From contig NZ_PEGH01000006.1 of NCBI RefSeq assembly GCF_002737755.1, positions 1 to 64,000 of the forward strand: a DNA stretch of 64,000 nt, read 5' to 3'. This stretch comes from Caulobacter sp. BP25. GTDB taxonomy: Bacteria; Pseudomonadota; Alphaproteobacteria; Caulobacterales; Caulobacteraceae. Made by a program: the position numbers and the translations under genes. How positions within the stretch are numbered: position 1 is the stretch's first letter; each line of letters opens with the position of its first letter. Below the pieces are notes generated by a model. The model searched no databases and was not told the origin of the DNA. It was given only the letters and a program-made list of their open reading frames with translations. Shown piece by piece: positions 12,282-20,876 of the stretch.

Positions 12282-13253
12282 TTACCCGTGCTTGGCCGTC
12301 ATCGTCTCGGCGTACAGCTTCAACAGCCGCTCGCCCTCGACCGCCACGGTCACCGCCTGGATCGGCTGATCATCCCACGCCGACGGGCCAAACAGCTCGC
12401 CCTCGACCTTCTGGCAGGTCTGGCCCAGCGCGATGCCTTCGGTGACCACGCGCACAGAGCCGCGACGAACCTCGAACAGCGTCTGGTCGATCACGAAGGC
12501 CACGGCGGCGGCGTCGTGGACGCAGCAGCCGACGATGCCGTCGCGGCCGCCGTAGAAGGCCGCATAGGGCTTGGATATCGCGTTGAGGAAGCCGCCGGCG
12601 TCGCCGCCGCTGGCCGCCAGGGCCTCCATGTAGTCGGGCGACATCACGACCTGGGTCGTCACGTCCAGGCTGACGGCGGTCAGGGGCCAGGGGGCGGTGA
12701 AGACCTGATCGGCGGCCTCCGGATCGTTCCAGATGTTGGCCTCGGCGACGGGCGTGACATTGCCCGGCTTGCCGGCCACGCCGAACGCGCCGCCCATGAT
12801 CACCACGGACTTGAGTAGGGTGGCGACCTCGGGATCGGCCTGCAGCGCCAAGGCCAGGTTGGTCAGCGGACCGACCGCGCACAGCACGACCTCGCCGGGA
12901 TATTGGCGGGCCAGGTCGATGATCGCCTGGTGGGCCGGCTTGGCTTCGGGCTGTTCCGGCACGAGCCCTTCGAGCTCCACGTCGCCCAGACCGTTCTCCC
13001 CGTGGACAAAGGTCGGCGAGGGGTTGCGCGGGCGGACCAGCGGCTTGTCGGTCCCCTTGTAGATCGGCGCGGCCAGGCCAAAGCGGCGCTTCAGATAGAG
13101 GGCGTTGCGGGTAGTGGTGTCGATGTCGGCGTTGCCGAAGATGGTCGTCACCGCGATCAGGTCGAGGGCGGGGCTCGCCTCGATGAACAGCAGCGCCATC
13201 GCGTCGTCGATGCCGGGATCGGTGTCGAAGATGATCTTGGTCGGGGTCGTCAT
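12282..13253 (-). CDS. Inosine-uridine preferring nucleoside hydrolase family protein
   Basis: The 323-residue protein is an IUNH-fold N-ribohydrolase that cleaves nucleosides to base and ribose, which would deliver purine bases to the pathway around it. The family calcium-binding motif DTDPGIDD occupies residues 10-17. CAVGPLTNLALAL and VVIMGGAF are further conserved blocks, and the C-terminal catalytic region holds VHDAAAV (family DP/DA motif). The length is normal. It starts 9 bp after the HpxZ-like gene on the same strand, so it is probably the last gene of the operon starting at 15284. Substrate specificity cannot be read from sequence. Confidence 0.9.
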   Translation of the reverse strand: MTTPTKIIFDTDPGIDDAMALLFIEASPALDLIAVTTIFGNADIDTTTRNALYLKRRFGLAAPIYKGTDKPLVRPRNPSPTFVHGENGLGDVELEGLVPEQPEAKPAHQAIIDLARQYPGEVVLCAVGPLTNLALALQADPEVATLLKSVVIMGGAFGVAGKPGNVTPVAEANIWNDPEAADQVFTAPWPLTAVSLDVTTQVVMSPDYMEALAASGGDAGGFLNAISKPYAAFYGGRDGIVGCCVHDAAAVAFVIDQTLFEVRRGSVRVVTEGIALGQTCQKVEGELFGPSAWDDQPIQAVTVAVEGERLLKLYAETMTAKHG

Positions 13254-13262
13254 CTGGGAGCT

Positions 13263-13679
13263 CTAGCGCTTTTCGGTCGGGGAGGCGAGCCGTTGATCGG
13301 CGCTCTCCTGCATCAGGGAGACGTGGGCCGAGGCGACCTTCCAGCCGTCCTCGACGCGGATCCAGGTCTGGCTCTGCCGGCCGAGGCGGCCGGTGTCGTC
13401 GCGCTGGAACAGGACGTTGGCGATCGCGAAGTCCGCCCCGAAGGTGGTGATCTCGGTCCGCAGCCGTGTGCGGGGCGGCGAGCCGCCGGCGCGGCCGACG
13501 CGGAAGGCGGCGATCTCGTCGAAGCTCCACAGGTTCTCGGCCACGCCCAGGCGCACCGTGTGGGGCGAGTTCCAGAACGCGCCGTCCAAGGCGACCACGT
13601 TGTTGGTCATCAGCGCCGTCTCATAGGCGTCGACCAGGGTCGTCACCTCGGCCAGGACGGCGGGGTCGTTGATGATCAT
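13263..13679 (-). CDS. HpxZ/AtzH-like protein (DUF3225, NTF2 fold)
   Basis: This 138-residue protein resembles the DUF3225/AtzH-like family, whose member HpxZ accompanies the oxalurate amidase in Klebsiella hpx clusters. The pattern FWNSPHTVRLGVAENL, FRVGR and QSQTWIRVEDGWKVASAHVS is characteristic of this small cone-shaped fold. Its start overlaps the stop of the upstream amidase as ATGA, so the two are translationally coupled. It probably aids the amidase or a step next to it rather than acting alone. The exact role is not known. Confidence 0.8.
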   Translation of the reverse strand: MIINDPAVLAEVTTLVDAYETALMTNNVVALDGAFWNSPHTVRLGVAENLWSFDEIAAFRVGRAGGSPPRTRLRTEITTFGADFAIANVLFQRDDTGRLGRQSQTWIRVEDGWKVASAHVSLMQESADQRLASPTEKR

Positions 13680-15069
13680 GCGAAGGCTTTCGGCGGATGG
13701 GCGGCGACGACGCCGGCGCGCTGCAGCCGAAGCGCTGCGGCGAAGGCTAGGTCCTCGCGCCAGGGCGGGGCAATGATCTGGACGCCGATCGGCAACTGGC
13801 CCGTACGGTTCACCGGCGCGGCCACGACCGGCAGGCCGATATAGCTGATCGGCTGGGTGAAGGCGCCGAGGTTCTTGCGGACGGAGACCGGAACCCCGTC
13901 CATCTCCATGGTCGCCTGGCCGATCGGCGGGGCGGGGCAGACCGAGGCCGGCGCCAGCAGCACGTCGTATCGCTGAAAGACCTCGGCGACCTGGTCGCGG
14001 AAGATCGTGCGATAGCGCCGCGCGGCCTCGGCCACGCCTTCAGGCAGTAGGGCGCCGGCTAGCAGGCGGTCGCGGACGGCCGGGTCGTAGTCCATGGCGC
14101 GAGCGGCTAGGTTGTCCTGGTGCAGTTCGCCGCCCTCGAAGGCGGTCAGGCAGAAGGCGGCGGCGCGGGCGGCCTGGGCGCCGTCCAGCGTCACCCCCGT
14201 ATCGGCTGACAGCGCCTTGGCCACTTGATCCAAGGCCGAAAGCACCTCGGGGAACGCGCCTTGCCGGAACCAGCCGCCCAGGACGCCGACACGCAGGGGC
14301 TGCTCGGCCAGAGCGTCGAGACGGTTCGACAGCAGCTCGGCCTGGCGCACGCAGATTGCGTCCCCCTCGGGATCGGGACCTTGCAGCACGTCATAGGCCA
14401 GGGCCAGCTCCTCGACCGTCCGGGCGAAGGGGCCGACATGGTCCAGGCTCTCGACAAACGGGAAGACGCCCTGGCGCGACAGGCGACCGTAGGTGGGCTT
14501 CAGGCCAAACACCCCGCACAGGCTGGCCGGGATGCGGATCGAGCCGTTGGTGTCCGAACCCAGGGTCAGCGGGACCAGCCCAGCCGCCACGACCGCCGCC
14601 GATCCGCCCGACGAGCCGCCGGCGATCCGCGTCGGATCGTGGGGGTTGCGCACCGGGCCGTCGTGGGCGTTCTCGGTCACGAAGCCATAGGCGAACTCGT
14701 CCATGTTCAGCGCGCCCACCAGGATGGCGCCGGCGGCGGTCAGGCGCTGGACCAGGGTCGCGTCGCGCGAGGGGGGGCGGCCTCGCGGCGGATCTTGGAG
14801 CCGGCGAGGGTGGGCAGGCCGTCGATATCGAACAGGTTCTTCACAGCGAACGGAACGCCGGCCAGGGGACCAAGCGGCTGGCCGGCGGCGCGAGCCGCAT
14901 CCACCGCGTCCGCCGCCGCCAGGGCGCGCTCGGCGGTCACGGTGGTGAAGGCGTTAATGCCGCCATCCCGCTGGGCGATCCGCGACAGAGCGGCTTCGGT
15001 GACGGCGCGAGCGGTGGTGCGTCCGGCCCGGACGTCCTCGACGATCTGGATAGCGCTGGCGAAGCTCAC
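13676..15069 (-). pseudogene. AtzE/HpxY-like amidase, interrupted by a 1-bp frameshift
   Basis: Together the two frames encode an amidase-signature enzyme of about 465 residues, similar to the HpxY/AtzE group that acts on oxalurate-type amides. Frame 1 (15069 to about 14771) holds the start, a GTG overlapping the DUF4089 stop, and catalytic Lys77 in GVPFAVKNLF. Frame 2 (about 14777 to 13676) resumes at ATLVQRLTAAGAILVGALNMDEFAYGF and holds the nucleophile region GGSSGGSAA and LGSDTNGSIRIPAS. The break lies in seven Gs at 14771-14777. One more base in this run restores the family reading PPSRDATLVQRL. It is either a real lesion or a homopolymer sequencing error; all other parts look intact. 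Confidence 0.85.
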
Positions 15070-15284
15070 GGCTGGAACGGCTCCGACGCCTGGCCGGCGG
15101 CTTCACCCATGGCGTCGACGAACAGCCTCGTCTGGGCTTGGAGCAGGGCGACATTGTCGATGACGTTCGGGAGGACTTCGGGCGGTGGCGTCAGGCCGTG
15201 CTCGGCCGCCCGCGCCGCCGTCCAGGGCGCGAGCTCGGCCTCGGACAGGTTCAGAAAGGCTTGTGTCTCCGCGTCGAGCGCCAT
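15066..15284 (-). CDS. AtzG/HpxX-like small protein (DUF4089)
   Basis: This 72-residue protein fits the AtzG-like/DUF4089 family, a small partner that forms a complex with AtzE-type amidases, much as GatC does with GatA. The core reads PEVLPNVIDNVALLQAQTRLF. The ATG at 15284 gives the usual family length. Its TGA overlaps the amidase GTG. It is the first gene of the minus-strand set DUF4089-amidase-HpxZ-nucleoside hydrolase. The AT-rich CATAAGT motif lies 13-40 bp before the start codon. Confidence 0.8.
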   Translation of the reverse strand: MALDAETQAFLNLSEAELAPWTAARAAEHGLTPPPEVLPNVIDNVALLQAQTRLFVDAMGEAAGQASEPFQP

Positions 15285-15510
15285 CCGGCCAAAGCTCCAT
15301 AAGTAAGAAAAAACTTCATACAACGAGGGTCGGCGGACGCGCCAGTCCTGGCGGCGCGACGGTCCGCGATCGCCCAAGCCTGCGCCAGTTTCGCCCGCGC
15401 GTCGCCCGTCACAAAGGCAGGGCGGCGCCATCTTGCCCGTCCGAGCCTTCCAGACCTTGGGATATGCCGCCGGCCGGCTTCAGATGCGCATGTAATAGAA
15501 GGCTTACTTG
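15285..15510. promoter_or_regulatory. Divergent control region with AT-rich CATAAGT motif
   Basis: This 226-bp gap separates the minus-strand amidase operon from the plus-strand formamidase-like gene. At 15296-15321 it holds CTCCATAAGTAAG followed by AAAAAACTTCATAC, with an AAGT-N8-ACTT dyad. The motif resembles those at 5444 and 23581. Close to the formamidase start, CTTACTTGATG (15503-15513) echoes the CTTACTTGA at 23600-23608. Confidence 0.5.
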
Positions 15511-16473
15511 ATGGCGCATCACCGACTGGCCTCGGCCCCCGACACGATCCGCTTTGGCATGTTCGACGCGGCGTTCGATCCCGTGCTGACGGTGGCGTCC
15601 GGCGACAGCGTCACCTTCGAGTGCGTCTCGGGCGGTGTCGAGGTCATGCCGCCCGCCGGTTCGCCCTACGCCATTCCGCCCGCCTTGCAGGCGATCCACG
15701 ACAGCAAGCCCGAGCGGATCGGCCCTCACATTCTCACGGGTCCCGTCGCCATCGCCGGCGCCGAGCCTGGCGACATGCTGGAGGTCCGGATCGAGGCGAT
15801 CGAGCCGAACAACGACTGGGGCTACTGCGCCGTGCGACCGCTGGCGGGCACGCTCCCGGAGGACTTCCCCGAGCGCTATGTCAGCCACATCGCCGTCGAC
15901 CGCGCGCGCGGCGTCTGCAAGCCCGAATGGGGGCCGGAGCTGCCGCTGGCGCCGTTCTTCGGGACCATGGGTGTCGCGCCGCCCGCGCGCTACGGCCGCC
16001 TTTCCAGCCGCGAGCCGCGCGAGCACGGCGGCAACATGGACAACAAGGAGCTGGTCGCCGGCTCGACCCTCTATCTGCCGGTCTGGGTTCCGGGCGCGAA
16101 CTTCTCGGTCGGCGACGGCCACGGTCGCCAGGGCGACGGCGAGGTCTGCGTCAACGCGCTGGAGATGGGGCTGACAGGGACCTTCACCTTCGTCCTGCAC
16201 AAGAAGGCCACTGGGGCCGCCGACGTCGGCGCCTTCGCCTGGCCGCGCGCCGAGACGCCGACGCACTACATCCTGATGGGCTTCAACGAGGACCTGGACC
16301 TGGCCATGAAGCAGGCCTTGCGCCAGACCATCGACTTCATCACCGCACGTTCGGCCCTGACCCGCGTCCAGGCCTATCAGTTCTGCTCGCTGGCCGTGGA
16401 TTTCCGCGTGACTCAGACCGTCAATGGAGAGAAGGGCGTGCATGCGCTGCTGAAGAAGGGGCTGCTATTCTGA
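15511..16473 (+). CDS. Acetamidase/formamidase family protein
   Basis: The 320-residue protein belongs to the FmdA_AmdA family, amidases that release ammonia from small amides. The conserved blocks are SGDSVTFECVSGG, LTGPVAIAGAEPGDMLEV, the glycine-rich HGGNMDNKELVAGSTLYLPV, and GDGHGRQGDGEVC. The family is known for formamide and acetamide. Placed next to the HpxX/Y/Z-like genes and with no HpxW-like oxamate hydrolase in the window, it might act on oxamate or a similar late product; that is inference. The ATG at 15511 was chosen over the TTG three bases earlier. It shares an upstream region with the divergent amidase operon. Confidence 0.88.
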   Translation: MAHHRLASAPDTIRFGMFDAAFDPVLTVASGDSVTFECVSGGVEVMPPAGSPYAIPPALQAIHDSKPERIGPHILTGPVAIAGAEPGDMLEVRIEAIEPNNDWGYCAVRPLAGTLPEDFPERYVSHIAVDRARGVCKPEWGPELPLAPFFGTMGVAPPARYGRLSSREPREHGGNMDNKELVAGSTLYLPVWVPGANFSVGDGHGRQGDGEVCVNALEMGLTGTFTFVLHKKATGAADVGAFAWPRAETPTHYILMGFNEDLDLAMKQALRQTIDFITARSALTRVQAYQFCSLAVDFRVTQTVNGEKGVHALLKKGLLF

Positions 16474-16500
16474 GGCGCAATGAACGCTGCCGCAACCTCT

Positions 16501-16514
16501 CGTAAGCGTTTACG
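16501..16514. promoter_or_regulatory. 14-bp palindrome upstream of the YceI lipoprotein gene
   Basis: CGTAAGCGTTTACG (CGTAA-N4-TTACG) is a palindrome with a 4-bp centre, lying 43 bp before the yceI-like start codon. It has the form of an operator; the binding protein is unknown. Confidence 0.4.
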
Positions 16515-16556
16515 TTGACCTGTGACGCGCGGAGTCGCGCCTTGGGAGGCCAACGT

Positions 16557-17273
16557 ATGAGAACGATCCTGCCCGCTGTAGCCCTGCTTGCCTTGGCGGC
16601 CTGTTCACCGTCTTCCGACGACAAGAAGGCCGCCGAGCCGCCGCTAGTTTCCGCGCCGCCGGCGCCGACCGTTCTCAAGCCGCCCAAGGCGAATATCCCG
16701 GCCGGCGACTATGTGCTCGACAAGTCCCACGCCAGCCTCGTGTTCAAGGTCAGCCATCTGGGCTTCTCAAGCTATACAGCGGCGTTCGCGCGCTTCGACG
16801 CCAAGCTGCGGTTTGACCAGAACAATCCCGTCGCCAGCGCGGTTGAGGCGACGATTGATCCCAAGTCGCTGACGCTGCCGTCGCCGCCGCCCGGCTTCCT
16901 CGCCGACCTGATCGGGCCGCAGTGGCTGAACACCAGCGCCTATCCCTCGATCACCTTCCGCTCGACCAGGATCGAAGTCACCGGGCCAGACACCGGCAAG
17001 GTCACCGGCGACCTGACCCTGCACGGCGTCACCAAGCCCGTCACCTTGGACGTGACCTATAACGGCGGCTACCAGGGCCACCCGATGGACCCGAACGCCC
17101 GCGTCGGCTTCTCGGCCAAGGGCGTCTTCAAGCGCTCGGACTTCGGGATCGCCTTCGGCGTTCCCGCGCCAGGCACGACCATGGGTGTCGGCGACGAGGT
17201 CGAGGTGCAGATCGAGGCCGAATTCAGCGGCCCGCCCCTGGTCAATGCGCCGCCGGCGCCGACCGCTGGATAA
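16557..17273 (+). CDS. YceI-family lipoprotein
   Basis: This 238-residue protein has an N-terminal lipoprotein signal (MRTILPAVALLALAAC, lipobox LAAC with Cys16). A proline-rich linker leads to a YceI lipocalin-like barrel from about residue 45. YceI proteins bind isoprenoid-type lipids in the periplasm. The barrel is seen from GDYVLDKSHASLVFKVSHLG, DLTLHGVTKPVTLDVTY and FSAKGVFKRSDFGI. The ATG at 16557 follows GGGAGG at the right distance. The stop (TAA, 17271-17273) directly abuts the stop of the convergent tetR-type gene. A link to the purine genes is not evident. Confidence 0.9.
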   Translation: MRTILPAVALLALAACSPSSDDKKAAEPPLVSAPPAPTVLKPPKANIPAGDYVLDKSHASLVFKVSHLGFSSYTAAFARFDAKLRFDQNNPVASAVEATIDPKSLTLPSPPPGFLADLIGPQWLNTSAYPSITFRSTRIEVTGPDTGKVTGDLTLHGVTKPVTLDVTYNGGYQGHPMDPNARVGFSAKGVFKRSDFGIAFGVPAPGTTMGVGDEVEVQIEAEFSGPPLVNAPPAPTAG

Positions 17274-17954
17274 CTAGCGCGCGCCGCGCGTCAGATAGCC
17301 TTCGAGGAGGGCCAGGGCGTGATCCAGCCGCGCCTTGCGCCACTCGGGCGCGCTCATGTCGGTGTCCAGCGTCGCCGATAGCGAGTAGCCGTTGGCCAGG
17401 TGGAAACGGCTCATGGCCGCGATGGTGACGTAGATCTGCACTGGGTCGAGATCGGGCCCGAACACGCTCTGCTCCTGGCCGCTCTTGATCAGCCGCTCGA
17501 TCGTGCGGCGCAGGGGGAAGGCGGTCTCGGTCACGACGCGCGACTGGGCGGCGAACTTGCCGTGCTGCAGGTTCTCGTTCCTTAGCAGGCCCTCGAAGCG
17601 CGGGTTCTTCTCAAAGTAGTCGAAGGTGAAGCGCTGCAGCTCGAGGAAGCCTTCCAGCGGCTTGTCGAAGTCGATCTTCAGCTCGGCTTCGCGGGCCCGC
17701 AGGTCCATGTAGGCGCTTTCGAGGACGGCCATGTACAGGCCCTTCTTGTCCCCGAAGTAGTGGTACAGCATCCGGATGTTGCACTTGGCGGCCTTGACGA
17801 TCTTCTCGATCCGGGCCCCCGCGAAACCCGCCTGGGCGAACTCCTTCAGGGCCGCAGCGAGGATCGCCTTGCGCGTCCGCTCGGCGTTGCGCTTGCGCGG
17901 AGCGGTCTCGCTCTCGGCCTTCGGATTGGCGTCCAGAACGGCGGCGTCGGTCAC
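17274..17954 (-). CDS. TetR/AcrR-family regulator, candidate purine pathway regulator
   Basis: The 226-residue protein has an N-terminal TetR helix-turn-helix (RKAILAAALKEFAQAGF, then IEKIVKAAKCNIRMLYHYFGDKKGLY). A C-terminal ligand domain contains FTFDYFEKNPRFEGLLRNENL. The GTG at 17954 overlaps the puuD stop as GTGA, so the gene is the last member of the ureide operon. A TTG at 17981 is possible but would overlap puuD by 31 bases. Position at the end of the catabolic operon suggests it senses a purine intermediate and controls the pathway, perhaps through the CATAAGT motifs; that link is inference. Confidence 0.88.
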   Translation of the reverse strand: MTDAAVLDANPKAESETAPRKRNAERTRKAILAAALKEFAQAGFAGARIEKIVKAAKCNIRMLYHYFGDKKGLYMAVLESAYMDLRAREAELKIDFDKPLEGFLELQRFTFDYFEKNPRFEGLLRNENLQHGKFAAQSRVVTETAFPLRRTIERLIKSGQEQSVFGPDLDPVQIYVTIAAMSRFHLANGYSLSATLDTDMSAPEWRKARLDHALALLEGYLTRGAR

Positions 17955-19138
17955 GGGGTCTTGGCTCCCTGCTTGATCCAAGCGCCCAGCTGGGCCCGCT
18001 CCTCATCGGTCATGCCGGTCTCGTTGCCAAGGGGCATGCCGGTCGAGAGCACCGCGCGTTCGTTGATTTTCGCCGCATAGGTCTTGATGTGCTCAGGCGT
18101 GTCGAAGATCGCGCCTAAAGGCGGGGCGGAGAAGCTCTCATGGGTCGGGGTCGCGCTGTGGCACATGACGCAGTGCTTCTGGATGATTCCCTGGGCGGTC
18201 GCGAAAGGGACCTCGCCGCTGATTTCCACCTTGTCCTTGGGCTTCATCGAGGCGATCGCCGTCGCCGCGAAGATCAGCATCGCGCCGACGAACAGCAATT
18301 CGTGCCGAATCTTCCCGAAGTGGCGCTGGATGAAGAAATAGCGGATCGCGATCGCGCCGGCGCTGATCAGGGCCAGCAGCAGCCAGGCCTTCGGGTGTCC
18401 CGAGACGGCCGGGTAGTGATTGCTGATCATGATGAAGATGACCGGCAGGGTCATGTGGGTGTTGTGGACCGAGCGCTGCTTGCCCATCGCGCCCAGGCGC
18501 GGGTCGACGTCTCGGCCCGCCAGCATGTCGGCGACGATCTTGCGCTGGTTGGGGATGATGACCAGGAACACGTTCCCGACCATGCAGGTGCCGATGATCG
18601 CGCCCACGTGGATGAAGGCGCCGCGATCGGAGAACAGTTGGGTCAGCGCCCAGGTCGCGAAGGTCAGGATCGAAAACCATACCACGCCGAACAGCTTGCC
18701 GGACTTGCCTAGCGGCGAGCGACACAGGGCCTCATAGGTCGCAAGGCCACCGACGATGAAGGCCAGGCCCACGCCGATCGCCTGGGCTTGGCTGAAGGCG
18801 TGCTTGGCCGGGTCAATCAGATAGACGCCCGCTTGCCAGTAGTAGAGCACGATCAGCAGCGCAAAGCCCGACAGCCAGGTGGTGTAGGCCTCCCACTTGA
18901 ACCAGTGCAGGTGCTCGGGCATGTGCGCCGGGGCGTTCAGGTATTTCTGCGAGTGATAGAAGCCGCCGCCGTGCACGGCCCACAGCTCGCCCTTCACGCC
19001 GTCCTTGGGCGGATTGGGATCGCGAAGATTGTTATCCAGCCAGACAAAGTAGAAGGACGCGCCGATCCAGGCCACGCCCGCGATCACGTGCAGCCAGCGC
19101 AGAGCCATGCCGGCCCAACCGGCGAAATCGTAGTCCAT
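17951..19138 (-). CDS. puuD: Urate hydroxylase PuuD (membrane urate oxidase with cytochrome c domain)
   Basis: The 395-residue protein is the integral-membrane urate hydroxylase that makes 5-hydroxyisourate from urate and passes electrons to the respiratory chain, unlike soluble urate oxidase. Residues 1 to about 300 form the membrane domain (several hydrophobic helices; HVIAGVAWIGASFYFVWLD near the N-terminus). The C-terminal 95 residues form a cytochrome c domain with the heme motif CVMCH and a distal Met candidate in STGMPLGNE. Its ATG overlaps the uraD stop (TGATG). It stands between uraD and the tetR-type gene. Confidence 0.95.
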   Translation of the reverse strand: MDYDFAGWAGMALRWLHVIAGVAWIGASFYFVWLDNNLRDPNPPKDGVKGELWAVHGGGFYHSQKYLNAPAHMPEHLHWFKWEAYTTWLSGFALLIVLYYWQAGVYLIDPAKHAFSQAQAIGVGLAFIVGGLATYEALCRSPLGKSGKLFGVVWFSILTFATWALTQLFSDRGAFIHVGAIIGTCMVGNVFLVIIPNQRKIVADMLAGRDVDPRLGAMGKQRSVHNTHMTLPVIFIMISNHYPAVSGHPKAWLLLALISAGAIAIRYFFIQRHFGKIRHELLFVGAMLIFAATAIASMKPKDKVEISGEVPFATAQGIIQKHCVMCHSATPTHESFSAPPLGAIFDTPEHIKTYAAKINERAVLSTGMPLGNETGMTDEERAQLGAWIKQGAKTP

Positions 19139-19662
19139 CAGGTCGTCACCGAGTCGAGCAGTCGAAGCTTGGAGATCAGGCCGATCTGTTGAATGGCCTC
19201 GACGATCTCGGTGGCTTCGTCGTTGGAAAGCCGCGCGTGCATGGCCGCCAGGATCGAGGCCTTGTCGTTCAGGCGCACGCAGATGATGAACGGGAAGCCG
19301 AAGCGCTCCCGATAGGCGGCGTTCAAGTCATGGAAGCGTGCGAACTCCTCGGGCGTCAGCCGGTCGAGACCCGCGCTGGCCTGCTCGGCGTTGCTCTCGG
19401 CGGTCAGTTGCTTGGCGATCGCGGCCTTGCTGGCGAGTTCGGGGTGGGCGCGGATCAGGGCGAGCTTGTCGGCGGTGGTCGAAGCGTCGAGCACGGCCAT
19501 CATCGCCGTGTGCATCGCTTCGACGCTGGCGAAGGGGCGTTCGTCCCAGGCGCGCTCGACGACCCAGGGCGAGAGCTCGAAGGCGAACCCCAGGGCGGTG
19601 GTGAAGCCGGTCTGGTTCATGCTGTTGAGCAGCTTCAGCGACAGGGGAGGGGCCGAACTCAC
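19138..19662 (-). CDS. uraD: 2-oxo-4-hydroxy-4-carboxy-5-ureidoimidazoline (OHCU) decarboxylase
   Basis: The 174-residue protein decarboxylates OHCU to S-allantoin, the step after UraH. The family signatures are SPWVVERAWDERPF near the start, LIRAHPELASKAA with the catalytic His, LTPEEFARFHDLNAAYRERFGFPFIICVR, and a C-terminal helical bundle. The GTG at 19662 was chosen because GGAGGTGA stands 5-12 bases upstream. An ATG 51 bases further up lies in the palindromic repeat and lacks such a site. Its TGA overlaps the puuD ATG. Confidence 0.93.
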   Translation of the reverse strand: MSSAPPLSLKLLNSMNQTGFTTALGFAFELSPWVVERAWDERPFASVEAMHTAMMAVLDASTTADKLALIRAHPELASKAAIAKQLTAESNAEQASAGLDRLTPEEFARFHDLNAAYRERFGFPFIICVRLNDKASILAAMHARLSNDEATEIVEAIQQIGLISKLRLLDSVTT

Positions 19663-19681
19663 GCGTTCACCTCCATAAACC

Positions 19682-19796
19682 CCGTCATCCCGCGCTTTGT
19701 GCGCGGGACCCATCTGTCCGACGCAGGTGGGGAGATGATTTCGCTCTCACGCGAAAGCTGAACCATGGGTCCCGCAAACAAGTCGCGGGATGACGG
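19682..19796. repeat. Palindromic repeat (class B, GTCATCCCG type) between puuE and uraD
   Basis: The outer arms are CCGTCATCCCGCG (19682-19694) and CGCGGGATGACGG (19784-19796), a perfect 13-bp inverted repeat. An inner pair GCGGGACCCAT and ATGGGTCCCGC nests within it. The element sits inside the ureide operon and could make a large hairpin in the mRNA. A related element lies at 22114-22211. Confidence 0.85.
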
Positions 19797-19813
19797 AGAA
19801 TAGCTGGAAGCGT

Positions 19814-20734
19814 TCATTTGGCGCTCCCTTGATACGGATGCTCGGTGATCCAGTGCCGCGCGATGTCGATGCGTCGCGCCACCCAGACGCGGTCGTGGTT
19901 GGTCACATGCTCCAGGAACCGCCGCAGGGCGCCGATGCGGCCGGGCTTGCCGACGACGCGGCAGTGCAGGCCCACGCTCATCATCTTCGGCGCGGTCTCG
20001 CCCTCTAGATACAGCGCGTCAAAGGCGTCGCGCAGGTAGGTGAAGAACTGCTCGCCGGTGTTGAAGCCTTGGGCGGCCGTGAAGCGCATGTCGTTGGCTT
20101 CCAGCGTGTAGGGCACGATCAGCTGGGCCCGGCCGTGCTGGTCGTCCCAGTAGGGCAGGTCGTCGGCGTAGCTGTCGGCGTCGTAGACAAAGCCGCCTTC
20201 CTGGGCGACCAGGCGGGCGGTGCTCGGGCTGGTGCGGCCCTGGTACCAGCCCAGGGGGCGCTCGCCGGTCAGGCGCTTCTGAATCTCGATGGCCTGCTGG
20301 ATGTGCTCCAGCTCCTGGTCGGGTGTGAAGTGCTGGTAGTCGATCCAGCGATAGCCGTGGCTGGCGATCTCCCAGCCCGATTTCATCATAGCCTCGACGG
20401 CGTCCGGATGGCGTTCCATGGCCTGCGCGACGCCGAACACGGTCAGCGGCAGGCCGAATTCCTCGAACAGGCGACGGATGCGCCAGAAGCCGGCGCGCGA
20501 GCCGTATTCGTAGAGGCTCTCCATCGACATGTGCCGCATGCCCTGGATGGGCTGGGCGCCAACCATCTCCGACAGGAAGAACTCGGAGACCGGATCGCCG
20601 TGCAGGATCGAGCGCTCGGCGCCTTCCTCGTAGTTGAGCACGAACTGCACGGCGACGCGCGCGCCGCTGGGCCAGCGCGGATGCGGCGGGTGCTCGCCGT
20701 AACCGATGAGGTCGCGGGGGTAGGACTGGGTCAT
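19814..20734 (-). CDS. puuE: Allantoinase PuuE (polysaccharide-deacetylase fold)
   Basis: The 306-residue protein is the cofactor-type allantoinase of the PuuE family, which hydrolyses allantoin to allantoate and is unrelated to AllB. The start YPRDLIGYGEHPPHPRWPSGARVAVQFVLNYEEG is diagnostic. The deacetylase-like core follows with FWRIRRLFEEFGLPLTVFGVAQAMERHP and SHGYRWIDYQ. The ATG at 20734 is preceded by GAGGGGGCAGAAGGC, and the GAGGGGG comes from the adjoining palindromic repeat. It sits in operon order M20 hydrolase, aminotransferase, puuE, uraD, puuD, tetR. Confidence 0.93.
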   Translation of the reverse strand: MTQSYPRDLIGYGEHPPHPRWPSGARVAVQFVLNYEEGAERSILHGDPVSEFFLSEMVGAQPIQGMRHMSMESLYEYGSRAGFWRIRRLFEEFGLPLTVFGVAQAMERHPDAVEAMMKSGWEIASHGYRWIDYQHFTPDQELEHIQQAIEIQKRLTGERPLGWYQGRTSPSTARLVAQEGGFVYDADSYADDLPYWDDQHGRAQLIVPYTLEANDMRFTAAQGFNTGEQFFTYLRDAFDALYLEGETAPKMMSVGLHCRVVGKPGRIGALRRFLEHVTNHDRVWVARRIDIARHWITEHPYQGSAK

Positions 20735-20740
20735 GCCTTC

Positions 20741-20864
20741 TGCCCCCTCTGGGGGCGGACGACCGCGCGCAGCGCGGTCAGGTGGGGGCGCGTAGGGGGA
20801 TTTCGCTCTGACTTGCCCCCTCCGCGCTTCGCGCTCCTCCCCCGGAGGGGGAAGAAGACGGTGA
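20741..20864. repeat. Palindromic repeat (class A) between the aminotransferase gene and puuE
   Basis: The element contains GCCCCCTCTGGGGGC, an ACCGCGCGCAGCGCGGT hairpin, and CCCCCTCCGCGCTTCGCG leading to CTCCCCCGGAGGGGGA. It has the same CCCCCTCC and GGAGGGGG arms as the elements at 9732 and 12157. It fills most of the 142-bp gap inside the operon and provides purine-rich sequence just before the puuE start. Confidence 0.75.
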
Positions 20865-20876
20865 TCGCCAACCCGC

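Noticed and set aside
19663-19713. Upstream ATG start for uraD adding 17 residues
   Set aside because: The extension lies in the palindromic repeat side and lacks a ribosome site, whereas the GTG at 19662 has GGAGGTGA.
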